A stretch of DNA of 64,000 bases from Coccinella septempunctata (Eukaryota > Arthropoda > Insecta > Coleoptera > Coccinellidae): the NCBI RefSeq assembly GCF_907165205.1, contig NC_058197.1, forward strand, positions 18,747,766 through 18,811,765, given 5' to 3'. The position numbers were made by a program, and so were the translations under genes. Position 1 is the stretch's first letter, and each line of letters starts with the position of its first letter. Shown here piece after piece: positions 1 through 13,700 of this stretch. Below the pieces are notes generated by a model, which saw nothing but the letters and a program-made list of their open reading frames with translations, made no database searches and was not told the DNA's origin.

Positions 1-870
1 GTTTAGATCTATGATAGTTTTCCTGGAAGATTAATTCCTCTAAAGACGATCTGTGAAAAATTCCCAAAAAGTTGGGTTCAGTTAAAACTTCCTCAAGACC
101 GAACGGTTATTCCGAGATGGATGAAATTCTCAGATTCATTACTAGAAGAGTTGCTCTTTCAGAATATGTATCACGTTTAGATCTACGATAATTTTCCTTG
201 AAGATTAATTCCTCTAAAGACGATCTGTGAAAAATTCCCAAAAAGTTAGGTTCAGTTAAAACTTCCTCAAGACCAAACGGTTGTGCCGAGATGGATGAAA
301 TTCTCAGATTTATTACTAGAAGAGTTGCTCTTTCAGAATATGTATCACGTTTAGATCTATGATAGTTTTCCTGGAAGATTAATTCCTCTAAAGACGATCT
401 GTGAAAAATTCCCAAAAAGTTAGGTTCAGTTAAAACTTCCTCAAGACCAAACGGTTGTGCCGAGATGGATGAAATTCTCAGATTTATTACTAGAAGAGTT
501 GCTCTTTCAGAATATGTATCACGTTTAGATCTATGATAGTTTTCCTGGAAGATTAATTCCTCTAAAGACGATCTGTGAAAAATTCCCAAAAAGTTGGGTT
601 CAGTTAAAACTTCCTCAAGACCGAACGGTTATTCCGAGATGGATGAAATTCTCAGATTCATTACTAGAAGAGTTGCTCTTTCAGAATATGTATCACGTTT
701 AGATCTACGATAATTTTCCTTGAAGATTAATTCCTCTAAAGACGATCTGCGAAAAATCCCCAAAATGTTGGTTCAGTTAAAACTTCCTCAAGACCGAACG
801 GTTATTCCGAGATGGATTAAAATTTGAGATTTATCACTAGAAAGGTTGCTTTTTCAGAGTATGTATCACG
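1..870. repeat. 174-bp tandem satellite, five units
   Basis: Five direct tandem units begin at 1, 175, 349, 523 and 697, each starting with GTTTAGATCTA and ending TATGTATCAC. The spacing is exactly 174 bp. The array is cut by the left edge of the window, so its full length is unknown. Two sub-variants are visible: units 2 and 3 carry GGTTGTGCCG where units 1, 4 and 5 carry GGTTATTCCG. Unit 5 is more diverged, and the array decays after about 870. A 160-codon open frame on the minus strand is only the repeat read through. Diverged copies in the opposite orientation lie near 57.2-57.6 kb. Confidence 0.93.
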
Positions 871-1722
871 TTAAAATCTACTATGATTTTTCTGTTAGAT
901 ACAACCTAACTCGAAAGTTGAATAATGGAAAAAAAAAAATTCGATTTTGTCGTAAACAGTGTTGGATATCTCAAAGTTTTGTATGAAAATATAGGTTTTT
1001 GAAATTTTCCAAATGAGATCAAGATCACGTATAGAAAATATGAACCACAAGAATCGGGAACAATTGAAATTTAATTCGCAAATAAATTGGTATGTACGAG
1101 TATCAAAGCTACTGCAGTAGGTAGGTAACTGCGTCATTCATTTACACGGAATTATGTATATAAAGTTATTATTATGTTTGCCTAGAAAGTAGCTGGAGAT
1201 TAACCCAACATTTGGCATATAGATCACGTTTATTGTTATCTCTAGGTCGATCAAGGTCCTCAAACTGTTTGTTTTTTTTTTTTCAGAAAAGAGAATTCGA
1301 AAAAAGGGAACTTAGAAAACCCGAAAATCCCTACTATGACGTCGAAATCGGATTAGAAAAAAGTAAAACTGATTTCCCCACTCAGAAAAGCACCTGGGAA
1401 AACGACACTATTTTATAACAATTAGTTAACGTTCACACCCCCTTTATATCTAATGCCACTTTATTCACTCAGATTCAACTGGTATTAAATAGAAAAAACA
1501 TTTCGACTAATGCCATCCCGACTAGGTTTTCCCAGAATTTTTTTTTTGCCAAGTTTCGCAACAATATCAAATTAATAATAAGACGCGAAAACAAATATTT
1601 GATTGTTTGTCGAGGATCAGTCGAGACAATCAGCATCTTTGAATTTTGATATTGCTATTTATTTATCTGGTAGCCGTTTGGCCATTATTGCAGTGAAAAA
1701 TGGTGAAGTGAACATTCATAAA
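871..1722. other. Spacer and probable promoter/5' UTR of the mucin gene
   Basis: This is AT-rich non-coding sequence between the satellite and the mucin start codon. No recognisable gene is present. An arthropod-type initiator-like TCAGT occurs at 1617-1621, about 100 bp upstream of the mucin ATG, but no convincing TATA box sits at the right distance. A four-codon upstream ORF (ATG at 1700, stop at 1709) lies just before the mucin ATG at 1723 and could dampen translation. Both regulatory readings are speculative. Confidence 0.35.
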
Positions 1723-4700
1723 ATGATATTGGTTTGGATTACATTACTCAGCTACTTGGTAAGTCGAATTTTTTTTATCGCATATTTCTCCATCGAGAAG
1801 AGTCTGAGTATAAGATAGTTAGAACAAATTCAGAATGTATCGAATCAAATTAATTATTCATCAGAATTTCGAGTTTCAATCGAAGGGCATCACTCAAAAT
1901 GAAACTAGCGACGAAAACTGTGGGAAAATATTATTTTCCAGAATGAAAATTTCAGGAAAAATTCAAAGTTTCGAGAACCTGAAAGATACAAATTTGTATA
2001 TTATCTGAGAACTACCGAAAGAAATCATTCCCTCTCCGTCATTCCAGATACAAATATGCTACGGTTCCGTATTGATCGATTGCAACAACAAAGGATTCAT
2101 TTGCTACGACAGAACAAGATTCTATCAGTGCGTAGAGATTGGAAATTCCACTTTCGTGATTGGTAGTCCACAGGAATGTCCACCCGGATTAATTTGTGAC
2201 GATCTGTCGGATTTGGAGTGTGATGAACCAGAAAATATACCGACAACTAAAAGAGTAACCACGAGAACAACACAGACAACTCCTGGTACGACAACATCCG
2301 GATGGACCAATGGAACAAGTGCACCTACTTCGGACTCAACAAGGAGATCTACCTCGAGAGAGACAACAGAAACAGAACCTACATCGACCCCAGAAAAAAT
2401 TTCGACAAGTACCACGAATTCCAAAACTTCAGAGTCCGAAACAAGTGCAGGAACATCAACTATAGCACCTACTTCGGCCTCAACAAGGAAATCTACCTCG
2501 AGAGAGACGACAGAAACGGAACCTGCATCGACCCCAGAAGATATTTCGACAAGTACCACGAATTCCGAAACTTCAGAGTCCGAAACAAGTGCAGAAACAT
2601 CAACTATAGCACCTACTTCGGCCTCAACAAGGAGATCTACCTCGAGAGAGACAACAGAAACGGAAGCTACATCGACCCCAGAAGAAATTTCGACAAGTAC
2701 CACGAATTCCGAAACTTCAGAGTCCGAAACAAGTGCAGGAACATCCACTATAGCACCTACTTCGGCCTCAACAAGGAGATCTACCTCGAGAGAGACAACA
2801 GAAACGGAAGCTACATCGACCCCAGAAGAAATTTCGACAAGTACCACGAATTCCGAAACTTCAGAGTCCGAAACAAGTGCAGGAACATCAACTATAGCAC
2901 CTACTTCGGCCTCAACAAGGAGATCTACCTCGAGAGAGACGACAGAAACGGAACCTGCATCGACCCCAGAAGAAATTTCGACAAGTACCACGAATTCCGA
3001 AACTTCAGAGTCCGAAACAAGTGCAGAAACATCAACTATAGCACCTACTTCGGCCTCAACAAGGAGATCTACCTCGAGAGAGACAACAGAAACGGAAGCT
3101 ACATCGACCCCAGAAGAAATTTCGACAAGTACCACGAATTCCGAAACTTCAGAGTCCGAAACAAGTGCAGGAACATCAACTATAGCACCTACTTCGGCCT
3201 CAACAAGGAAATCTACCTCGAGAGAGACGACAGAAACGGAACCTGCATCGACCCCAGAAGATATTTCGACAAGTACCACGAATTCCGAAACTTCAGAGTC
3301 CGAAACAAGTGCAGAAACATCAACTATAGCACCTACTTCGGCCTCAACAAGGAGATCTACCTCGAGAGAGACAACAGAAACGGAAGCTACATCGACCCCA
3401 GAAGAAATTTCGACAAGTACCACGAATTCCGAAACTTCAGAGTCCGAAACAAGTGCAGGAACATCAACTATAGCACCTACTTCGGCCTCAACAAGGAAAT
3501 CTACCTCGAGAGAGACGACAGAAACGGAAGCTACATCGACCCCAGAAGAAATTTCGACAAGTACCACGAATTCCGAAACTTCAGAGTCCGAAACAAGTGC
3601 AGGAACATCCACTATAGCACCTACTTCGGCCTCAACAAGGAGATCTACCTCGAGAGAGACAACAGAAACGGAAGCTACATCGACCCCAGAAGAAATTTCG
3701 ACAAGTACCACGAATTCCGAAACTTCAGAGTCCGAAACAAGTGCAGGAACATCAACTATAGCACCTACTTCGGCCTCAACAAGGAGATCTACCTCGAGAG
3801 AGACGACAGAAACGGAACCTGCATCGACCCCAGAAGAAATTTCGACAAGTACCACGAATTCCGAAACTTCAGAGTCCGAAACAAGTGCAGAAACATCAAC
3901 TATAGCACCTACTTCGGCCTCAACAAGGAGATCTACCTCGAGAGAGACAACAGAAACGGAAGCTACATCGACCCCAGAAGAAATTTCGACAAGTACCACG
4001 AATTCCGAAACTTCAGAGTCCGAAACAAGTGCAGGAACATCCACTATAGCACCTACTTCGGCCTCAACAAGGAGATCTACCTCGAGAGAGACAACAGAAA
4101 CGGAAGCTACATCGACCCCAGAAGAAATTTCGACAAGTACCACGAATTCCGAAACTTCAGAGTCCGAAACAAGTGCAGGAACATCAACTATAGCACCTAC
4201 TTCGGCCTCAACAAGGAGATCTACCTCGAGAGAGACGACAGAAACGGAACCTGCATCGACCCCAGAAGAAATTTCGACAAGTACCACGAATTCCGAAACT
4301 TCAGAGTCCGAAACAAGTGCAGAAACATCAACTATAGCACCTACTTCGGCCTCAACAAGGAGATCTACCTCGAGAGAGACAACAGAAACGGAAGCTACAT
4401 CGACCCCAGAAGAATTTTCGACAAGTACCACGAATTCCGAAACTTCAGAGTCCGAAACAAGTGCAGGAACATCCACTATAGCACCTACTTCGGCCTCAAC
4501 AAGGAGATCTACCTCGAGAGAGACAACAGAAACGGAAGCTACATCGACCCCAGAAGAAATTTCGACAAGTACCACGAATTCCGAAACTTCAGAGTCCGAA
4601 ACAAGTGCAGGAACATCCACTATAGCACCTACTTCGGCCTCAACAAGGAGATCTACCTCGAGAGAGACAACAGAAACGGAAGCTACATCGACCCCAGAAG

Positions 4701-7700
4701 AAATTTCGACAAGTACCACGAATTCCGAAACTTCAGAGTCCGAAACAAGTGCAGGAACATCCACTATAGCACCTACTTCGGCCTCAACAAGGAGATCTAC
4801 TTCGAGAGAGACAACAGAAACGGAAGCTACATCGACCCCAGAAGAAATTTCGACAAGTACCACGAATTCCGAAACTTCAGAGTCCGAAACAAGTGCAGGA
4901 ACATCCACTATAGCACCTACTTCGGCCTCAACAAGGAGATCTACTTCGAGAGAGACAACAGAAACGGAAGTTACATCGACCCCAGAAGAAATTTCGACAA
5001 GTACCACGAATTCCGAAACTTCAGAGTCCGAAACAAGTGCAGGAACATCCACTATAGCACCTACTTCGGCCTCAACAAGGAGATCTACTTCGAGAGAGAC
5101 AACAGAAACGGAAGCTACATCGACCCCAGAAGAAATTTCGACAAGTACCACGAATTCCGAAACTTCAGAGTCCGAAACAAGTGCAGGAACATCCACTATA
5201 GCACCTACTTCGGCCTCAACAAGGAGATCTACTTCGAGAGAGACAACAGAAACGGAAGTTACATCGACCCCAGAAGAAATTTCGACAAGTACCACGAATT
5301 CCGAAACTTCAGAGTCCGAAACAAGTGCAGGAACATCCACTATAGCACCTACTTCGGCCTCAACAAGGAGATCTACTTCGAGAGAGACAACAGAAACGGA
5401 AGCTACATCGACCCCAGAAGAAATTTCGACAAGTACCACGAATTCCGAAACTTCAGAGTCCGAAACAAGTGCAGGAACATCCACTATAGCACCTACTTCG
5501 GCCTCAACAAGGAGATCTACTTCGAGAGAGACAACAGAAACGGAAGTTACATCGACCCCAGAAGAAATTTCGACAAGTACCACGAATTCCGAAACTTCAG
5601 AGTCCGAAACAAGTGCAGGAACAGCCACTATAGCACCTACTTCGGCCTCAACAAGGAGATCTACCTCGAGAGAGACAACAGAAACGGAAGCTACATCGAC
5701 CCCAGAAGAAATTTCGACAAGTATCACGAATTCCGAAACTTCAGAGTCCGAAACAAGTGCAGGAACATCCACTATAGCACCTACTGCGGCCTCAACAAGG
5801 AGATCTACCTCGAGAGAGACAACAGAAACGGAAGCTACATCGACCCCAGAAGAAATTTCGACAAGTACCACGAATTCCGAAACTTCAGAGTCCGAAACAA
5901 GTGCAAGAACATCCACTATAGCACCTACTTCAGCCTCAACAAGGAGATCTACATCGAGAGAGACAACAGAAACGGAAGCTACATCGACCCCAGAAGAAAT
6001 TTCGACAAGTACCACGAATTCCGAAACTTCAGAGTCCGAAACAAGTGCAGGAACATCCACTATAGCACCTACTTCGGCCTCAACAAGGAGATCTACCTCG
6101 AGAGAGACAACAGAAACGGAAGTTACATCGACCCCAGAAGAAATTTCGACAAGTACCACGAATTCCGAAACTTCAGAGTCCGAAACAAGTGCAGGAACAT
6201 CCACTATAGCACCTACTTCGGCCTCAACAAGGAGATCTACCTCGAGAGAGACAACAGAAACGGAAGTTACATCGACCCCAGAAGAAATTTCGACAAGTAC
6301 CACGAATTCCGAAACTTCAGAGTCCGAAACAAGTGCAGGAACATCCACTATGGCACCTACTTCGGCCTCAACAAGGAGATCTACTTCGAGAGAGACAACA
6401 GAAACGGAAGCTACATCGACCCCAGAAGAAATTTCGACAAGTACCACGAATTCCGAAACTTCAGAGTCCGAAACAAGTGCAGGAACATCCACTATAGCAC
6501 CTACTTCGGCCTCAACAAGGAGATCTACTTCGAGAGAGACAACAGAAACGGAAGTTACATCGACCCCAGAAGAAATTTCGACAAGTACCACGAATTCCGA
6601 AACTTCAGAGTCCGAAACAAGTGCAGGAACATCCACTATAGCACCTACTTCGGCCTCAACAAGGAGATCTACCTCGAGAGAGACAACAGAAACGGAAGTT
6701 ACATCGACCCCAGAAGAAATTTCGACAAGTACCACGAATTCCGAAACTTCAGAGTCCGAAACAAGTGCAGGAACATCCACTATAGCACCTACTTCGGCCT
6801 CAACAAGGAGATCTACTTCGAGAGAGACAACAGAAACGGAAGCTACATCGACCCCAGAAGAAATTTCGACAAGTACCACGAATTCCGAAACTTCAGAGTC
6901 CGAAACAAGTGCAGGAACATCCACTACAGCACCTACTTCGGCCTCAACAAGGAAATCTACCTCGAGAGAGACAACAGAAACGGAAGCTACATCGACCCCA
7001 GAAGAAATTTCGACAAGTACCACGAATTCCGAAACTTCAGAGTCCGAAACAAGTGCAGGAACATCCACTATAGCACCTACTTCGGCCTCAACAAGGAGAA
7101 CTACCTCGAGAGAGACAACAGAAACGGAAGCTACATCGACCCCAGAAGAAATTTCGACAAGTACCACGAATTCCGATACTTCAGAGTCCGAAACAAGTGC
7201 AGGAACATCCACTATAGCACCTACTTCGGCCTCAACAAGGAGAACTACCTCGAGAGAGACAACAGAAACGGAAGCTACATCGACCCCAGAAGAAATTTCG
7301 ACAAGTACCACGAATTCCGAAACTTCAGAGTCCGAAACGAGTGCAGGAACATCCACTATAGCACCTACTTCGGCCTCAACAAGGAGATCTACATCGAGAG
7401 AGACAACAGAAACGGAAGCTACATCGACCCCAGAAGAAATTTCGACAAGTACCACGAATTCCGAAACTTCAGAGTCCGAAACAAGTGCAGGAACATCCAC
7501 TATAGCACCTACTTCGGCCTCAACAAGGAGATCTACATCGAGAGAGACAACAGAAACGGAAGCTACATCGACCCCAGAAGAAATTTCGACAAGTACCACG
7601 AATTCCGAAACTTCAGAGTCCGAAACAAGTGCAGAAACATCCACTATAGCACCTACTTCGGCCTCAACAAGGAGATCTACCTCGAGAGAGACAACAGAAA

Positions 7701-10700
7701 CGGAAGCTACATCGACCCCAGAAGAAATTTCGACAAGTACCACGAATTCCGAAACTTCAGAGTCCGAAACAAGTGCAGGAACATCCACTATAGCACCTAC
7801 TTCGGCCTCAACAAGGAGATCTACATCGAGAGAGACAACAGAAACGGAAGCTACATCGACCCCAGAAGAAATTTCGACAAGTACCACGAATTCCGAAACT
7901 TCAGAGTCCGAAACAAGTGCAGGAACATCCACTATAGCACCTACTTCGGCCTCAACAAGGAGATCTACCTCGAGAGAGACAACAGAAACGGAAGCTACAT
8001 CGACCCCAGAAGAAATTTCGACAAGTACCACGAATTCCGAAACTTCAGAGTCCGAAACAAGTGCAGGAACATCCACTATAGCACCTACTTCGGCCTCAAC
8101 AAGGAGATCTACCTCGAGAGAGACAACAGAAACGGAAGCTACATCGACCCCAGAAGAAATTTCGACAAGTACCACGAATTCCGAAACTTCAGAGTCCGAA
8201 ACAAGTGCAGGAACATCCACTATAGCACCTACTTCGGCCTCAACAAGGAGATCTACATCGAGAGAGACAACAGAAACGGAAGCTACATCGACCAGAGAAG
8301 AAATTTCGACAAGTACCACGAATTCCGAAACTTCAGAGTCCGAAACAAGTGCAGGAACATCCACTATAGCACCTACTTCGGCCTCAACAAGAAGATCTAC
8401 ACCGAGAGAGACAACAGAAACGGAAGCTACATCGACCCCAGAAGAAATTTCGACAAGTACCACGAATTCCGAAACTTCAGAGTCCGAAACAAGTGCAGGA
8501 ACATCCACTATGGCACCTACTTCGGCCTCAACAAGGAGATCTACCTCGAGAGAGACAACAGAAACGGAAGCTACATCGACCCCAGAAGAAATTTCGACAA
8601 GTACCACGAATTCCGAAACTTCAGAGTCCGAAACAAGTGCAGGAACATCCACTATAGCACCTACTTCGGCCTCAACAAGGAGAACTACCTCGAGAGAGAC
8701 AACAGAAACGGAAGCTACATCGACCCCAGAAGAAATTTCGACAAGTACCACGAATTCCGAAACTTCAGAGTCCGAAACAAGTGCAGGAACATCCACTATA
8801 GCACCTACTTCGGCCTCAACAAGGAGATCTACCTCCAGAGAGACAACAGAAACGGAAGCTACATCGACCCCAGAAGAAATTTCGACAAGTACCACGAATT
8901 CCGAAACTTCAGAGTCCGAAACAAGTGCAGGAACATCCACTATAGCACCTACTTCGGCCTCAACAAGGAGAACTACCTCGAGAGAGACAACAGAAACGGA
9001 AGCTACATCGACCCCAGAAGAAATTTCGACAAGTACTACGAATTCCGAAACTTCAGAGTCCGAAACAAGTGCAGGAACATCCACTATAGCACCTACTTCG
9101 GCCTCCACAAGGAGATCTACATCGAGAGAGACAACAGAAACGGAAGCTACATCGACCCCAGAAGAAATTTCGACAAGTACCACGAATTCCGAAACTTCAG
9201 AGTCCGAAACAAGTGCAGGAACATCCACTATAGCACCTACTTCGGCCTCAACAACGAGATCTACCTCGATAGAGACAACAGAAACGGAAGCTACATCGAC
9301 CCCAGAAGAAATTTCGACAAGTACCACGAATTCCGAAACTTCAGAGTCCGAAACAAGTGCAGGAACATCCACTATAGCACCTACTTCGGCCTCAACAAGG
9401 AGATCTACATCGAGAGAGACAACAGAAACGGAAGCTACATCGACCCCAGAAGAAATTTCGACAAGTACCACGAATTCCGAAACTTCAGAGTCCGAAACAA
9501 GTGCAGGAACATCCACTATAGCACCTACTTCGGCCTCAACAAGGAGATCTACATCGAGAGAGACAACAGAAACGGAAGCTACATCGACCCCAGAAGAAAT
9601 TTCGACAAGTACCACGAATTCCGAAACTTCAGAGTCCGAAACAAGTGCAAGAACATCCACTATAGCACCTACTTCGGCCTCAACAAGGAGATCTACCTCG
9701 AGAGAGACAACAGAAACGGAAGCTACATCGATCCCAGAAGAAATTTCGACAAGTACCACGAATTCCGAAACTTCAGAGTCCGAAACAAGTGCAGGAACAT
9801 CCACTATAGCACCTACTTCGGCCTCAACAAGGAGATCTACATCGAGAGAGACAACAGAAACGGAAGCTACATCGACCCCAGAAGAAATTTCGACAAGTAC
9901 CACGAATTCCGAAACTTCAGAGTCCGAAACAAGTGCAGGAACATCCACTATAGCACCTACTTCGGCCTCAACAAGGAGATCTACATCGAGAGAGACAACA
10001 GAAACGGAAGCTACATCGACCCCAGAAGAAATTTCGACAAGTACCACGAATTCCGAAACTTCAGAGTCCGAAACAAGTGCAGGAACATCCACTATAGCAC
10101 CTACTTCGGCCTCAACAAGAAGATCTACACCGAGAGAGACAACAGAAACGGAAGCTACATCGACCCCAGAAGAAATTTCGACAAGTACCACGAATTCCGA
10201 AACTTCAGAGTCCGAAACAAGTGCAGGAACATCCACTATGGCACCTACTTCGGCCTCAACAAGGAGATCTACCTCGAGAGAGACAACAGAAACGGAAGCT
10301 ACATCGACCCCAGAAGAAATTTCGACAAGTACCACGAATTCCGAAACTTCAGAGTCCGAAACAAGTGCAGGAACATCCACTATAGCACCTACTTCGGCCT
10401 CAACAAGGAGAACTACCTCGAGAGAGACAACAGAAACGGAAGCTACATCGACCCCAGAAGAAATTTCGACAAGTACCACGAATTCCGAAACTTCAGAGTC
10501 CGAAACAAGTGCAGGAACATCCACTATAGCACCTACTTCGGCCTCAACAAGGAGAACTACCTCGAGAGAGACAACAGAAACGGAAGCTACATCGACCCCA
10601 GAAGAAATTTCGACAAGTACCACGAATTCCGAAACTTCAGAGTCCGAAACAAGTGCAGGAACATCCACTATAGCACCTACTTCGGCCTCAACAAGGAGAA

Positions 10701-13700
10701 CTACCTCGAGAGAGACAACAGAAACGGAAGCTACATCGACCCCAGAAGAAATTTCGACAAGTACTACGAATTCCGAAACTTCAGAGTCCGAAACAAGTGC
10801 AGGAACATCCACTATAGCACCTACTTCGGCCTCCACAAGGAGATCTACATCGAGAGAGACAACAGAAACGGAAGCTACATCGACCCCAGAAGAAATTTCG
10901 ACAAGTACCACGAATTCCGAAACTTCAGAGTCCGAAACAAGTGCAGGAACATCCACTATAGCACCTACTTCGGCCTCAACAACGAGATCTACCTCGATAG
11001 AGACAACAGAAACGGAAGCTACATCGACCCCAGAAGAAATTTCGACAAGTACCACGAATTCCGAAACTTCAGAGTCCGAAACAAGTGCAGGAACATCCAC
11101 TATAGCACCTACTTCGGCCTCAACAAGGAGATCTACATCGAGAGAGACAACAGAAACGGAAGCTACATCGACCCCAGAAGAAATTTCGACAAGTACCACG
11201 AATTCCGAAACTTCAGAGTCCGAAACAAGTGCAGGAACATCCACTATAGCACCTACTTCGGCCTCAACAAGGAGATCTACATCGAGAGAGACAACAGAAA
11301 CGGAAGCTACATCGACCCCAGAAGAAATTTCGACAAGTACCACGAATTCCGAAACTTCAGAGTCCGAAACAAGTGCAAGAACATCCACTATAGCACCTAC
11401 TTCGGCCTCAACAAGGAGATCTACCTCGAGAGAGACAACAGAAACGGAAGCTACATCGATCCCAGAAGAAATTTCGACAAGTACCACGAATTCCGAAACT
11501 TCAGAGTCCGAAACAAGTGCAGGAACATCCACTATAGCACCTACTTCGGCCTCAACAAGGAGATCTACATCGAGAGAGACAACAGAAACGGAAGCTACAT
11601 CGACCCCAGAAGAAATTTCGACAAGTACCACGAATTCCGAAACTTCAGAGTCCGAAACAAGTGCAGGAACATCCACTATAGCACCTACTTCGGCCTCAAC
11701 AAGGAGATCTACATCGAGAGAGACAACAGAAACGGAAGCTACATCGACCCCAGAAGAAATTTCGACAAGTACCACGAATTCCGAAACTTCAGAGTCCGAA
11801 ACAAGTGCAGGAACATCCACTATAGCACCTACTGCGGCCTCAACAAGGAGATCTACCTCGAGAGAGACAACAGAAACGGAAGCTACATCGACCCCAGAAG
11901 AAATTTCGACAAGTACCACGAATTCCGAAACTTCAGAGTCCGAAACAAGTGCAGGAACATCCACTATAGCACCTACTTCGGCCTCAACAAGGAGATCTAC
12001 TTCGAGAGAGACAACAGAAACGGAAGTTACATCGACCCCAGAAGAAATTTCGACAAGTACCACGAATTCCGAAACTTCAGAGTCCGAAACAAGTGCAGAA
12101 ACATCCACTATAGCACCTACTTCGGCCTCAACAAGGAGATCTACCTCGAGAGAGACAACAGAAACGGAAGCTTCATCGACCCCAGAAGAAATTTCGACAA
12201 GTACCACGAATTCCGAAACCTCAGAGTCCGAAACAAGTGCAGGAACATCCACTATAGCACCTACTTCGGCCTCAACAAGGAGATCTACCTCGAGAGAGAC
12301 AACAGAAACGGAAGCTTCATCGACCCCAGAAGAAATTTCGACAAGTACCACGAATTCCGAAACCTCAGAGTCCGAAACAAGTGCAGGAACATCCACTATA
12401 GCACCTACTTCGGCCTCAACAAGGAGATCTACCTCGAGAGAGACAACAGAAACGGAAGCTTCATCGACCCCAGAAGAAATTTCGACAAGTAACACGAATT
12501 CCGAAACCTCAGAGTCCGAAACAAGTGCAGCAACATCCACTATAGCACCTACTTCGGCCTCAACAAGGAGATCTACCACGGGAGAGACAACAGAAACGGA
12601 AGCTTCACCGACCCCAGAAGAAATTTCGACAAGTACCACGAATTCCGAAACTTCAGAGTCCGAAACAAGTGCAGCAACATCCACTATAGCACCTACTTCG
12701 GCCTCAACAAGGAGATCTACCTCGAGAGAGACAACAGAAACGGAAGCTTCATCGACCCCAGAAGAAATTTCGACAAGTACCACGAATTCCGAAACTTCAG
12801 AGCCCGAAACAAGTGCAGCAACATCCACTATAGCACCTACTTCGGCCTCAACAAGGAGATCTACCTCGAGAGAGACAACAGAAACGGAAGCTACATCGAC
12901 CCCAGAAGAAATTTCGACAAGTACCACGAATTCCGAAACCTCAGAGTCCGAAACAAGTGCAGGAACATCCACTATAGCACCTACTTCGGCCTCAACAAGG
13001 AGATCTACCTCGAGAGAGACAACAGAAACGGAAGCTTCATCGACCCCAGAAGAAATTTCGACAAGTACCACGAATTCCGAAACCTCAGAGTCCGAAACAA
13101 GTGCAGGAACATCCACTATAGCACCTACTTCGGCCTCAACAAGGAGATCTACCTCGAGAGAGACAACAGAAACGGAAGCTTCATCGACCCCAGAAGAAAT
13201 TTCGACAAGTACCACGAATTCCGAAACTTCAGAGTCCGAAACAAGTGCAGGAACATCCACTATAGCACCTACTTCGGCCTCAACAAGGAGATCTACCTCG
13301 AGAGAGACAACAGAAACGGAAGCTTCATCGACCCCAGAAGAAATTTCGACAAGTACCACGAATTCCGAAACTTCAGAGTCCGAAACAAGTGCAGGAACAT
13401 CCACTATAGCACCTACTTCGGCCTCAACAAGGAGATCTACCTCGAGAGAGACAACAGAAACGGAAGCTACATCGACTCCAGAAGAAATTTCGACAAGTAC
13501 CACGAATTCCGAAACTTCAGAGTCCGAAACAAGTGCAGGAACATCCACTATAGCACCTACTTCGGCCTCAACAAGGAGATCTACCTCGAGAGAGACAACA
13601 GAAACGGAAGCTTCATCGACCCCAGAAGAAATTTCGACAAGTACCACGAATTCCGAAACCTCAGAGTCCGAAACAAGTGCAGGAACATCCACTATAGCAC

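Noticed and set aside
107..589. A minus-strand 160-codon frame in the satellite
   Set aside because: It is exactly periodic with the 174-bp satellite and has no other support.
2302..12492. A 3,396-codon open frame in a second plus frame
   Set aside because: It starts and stops within the array, matches no family, and is an out-of-frame reading of the same repeat.
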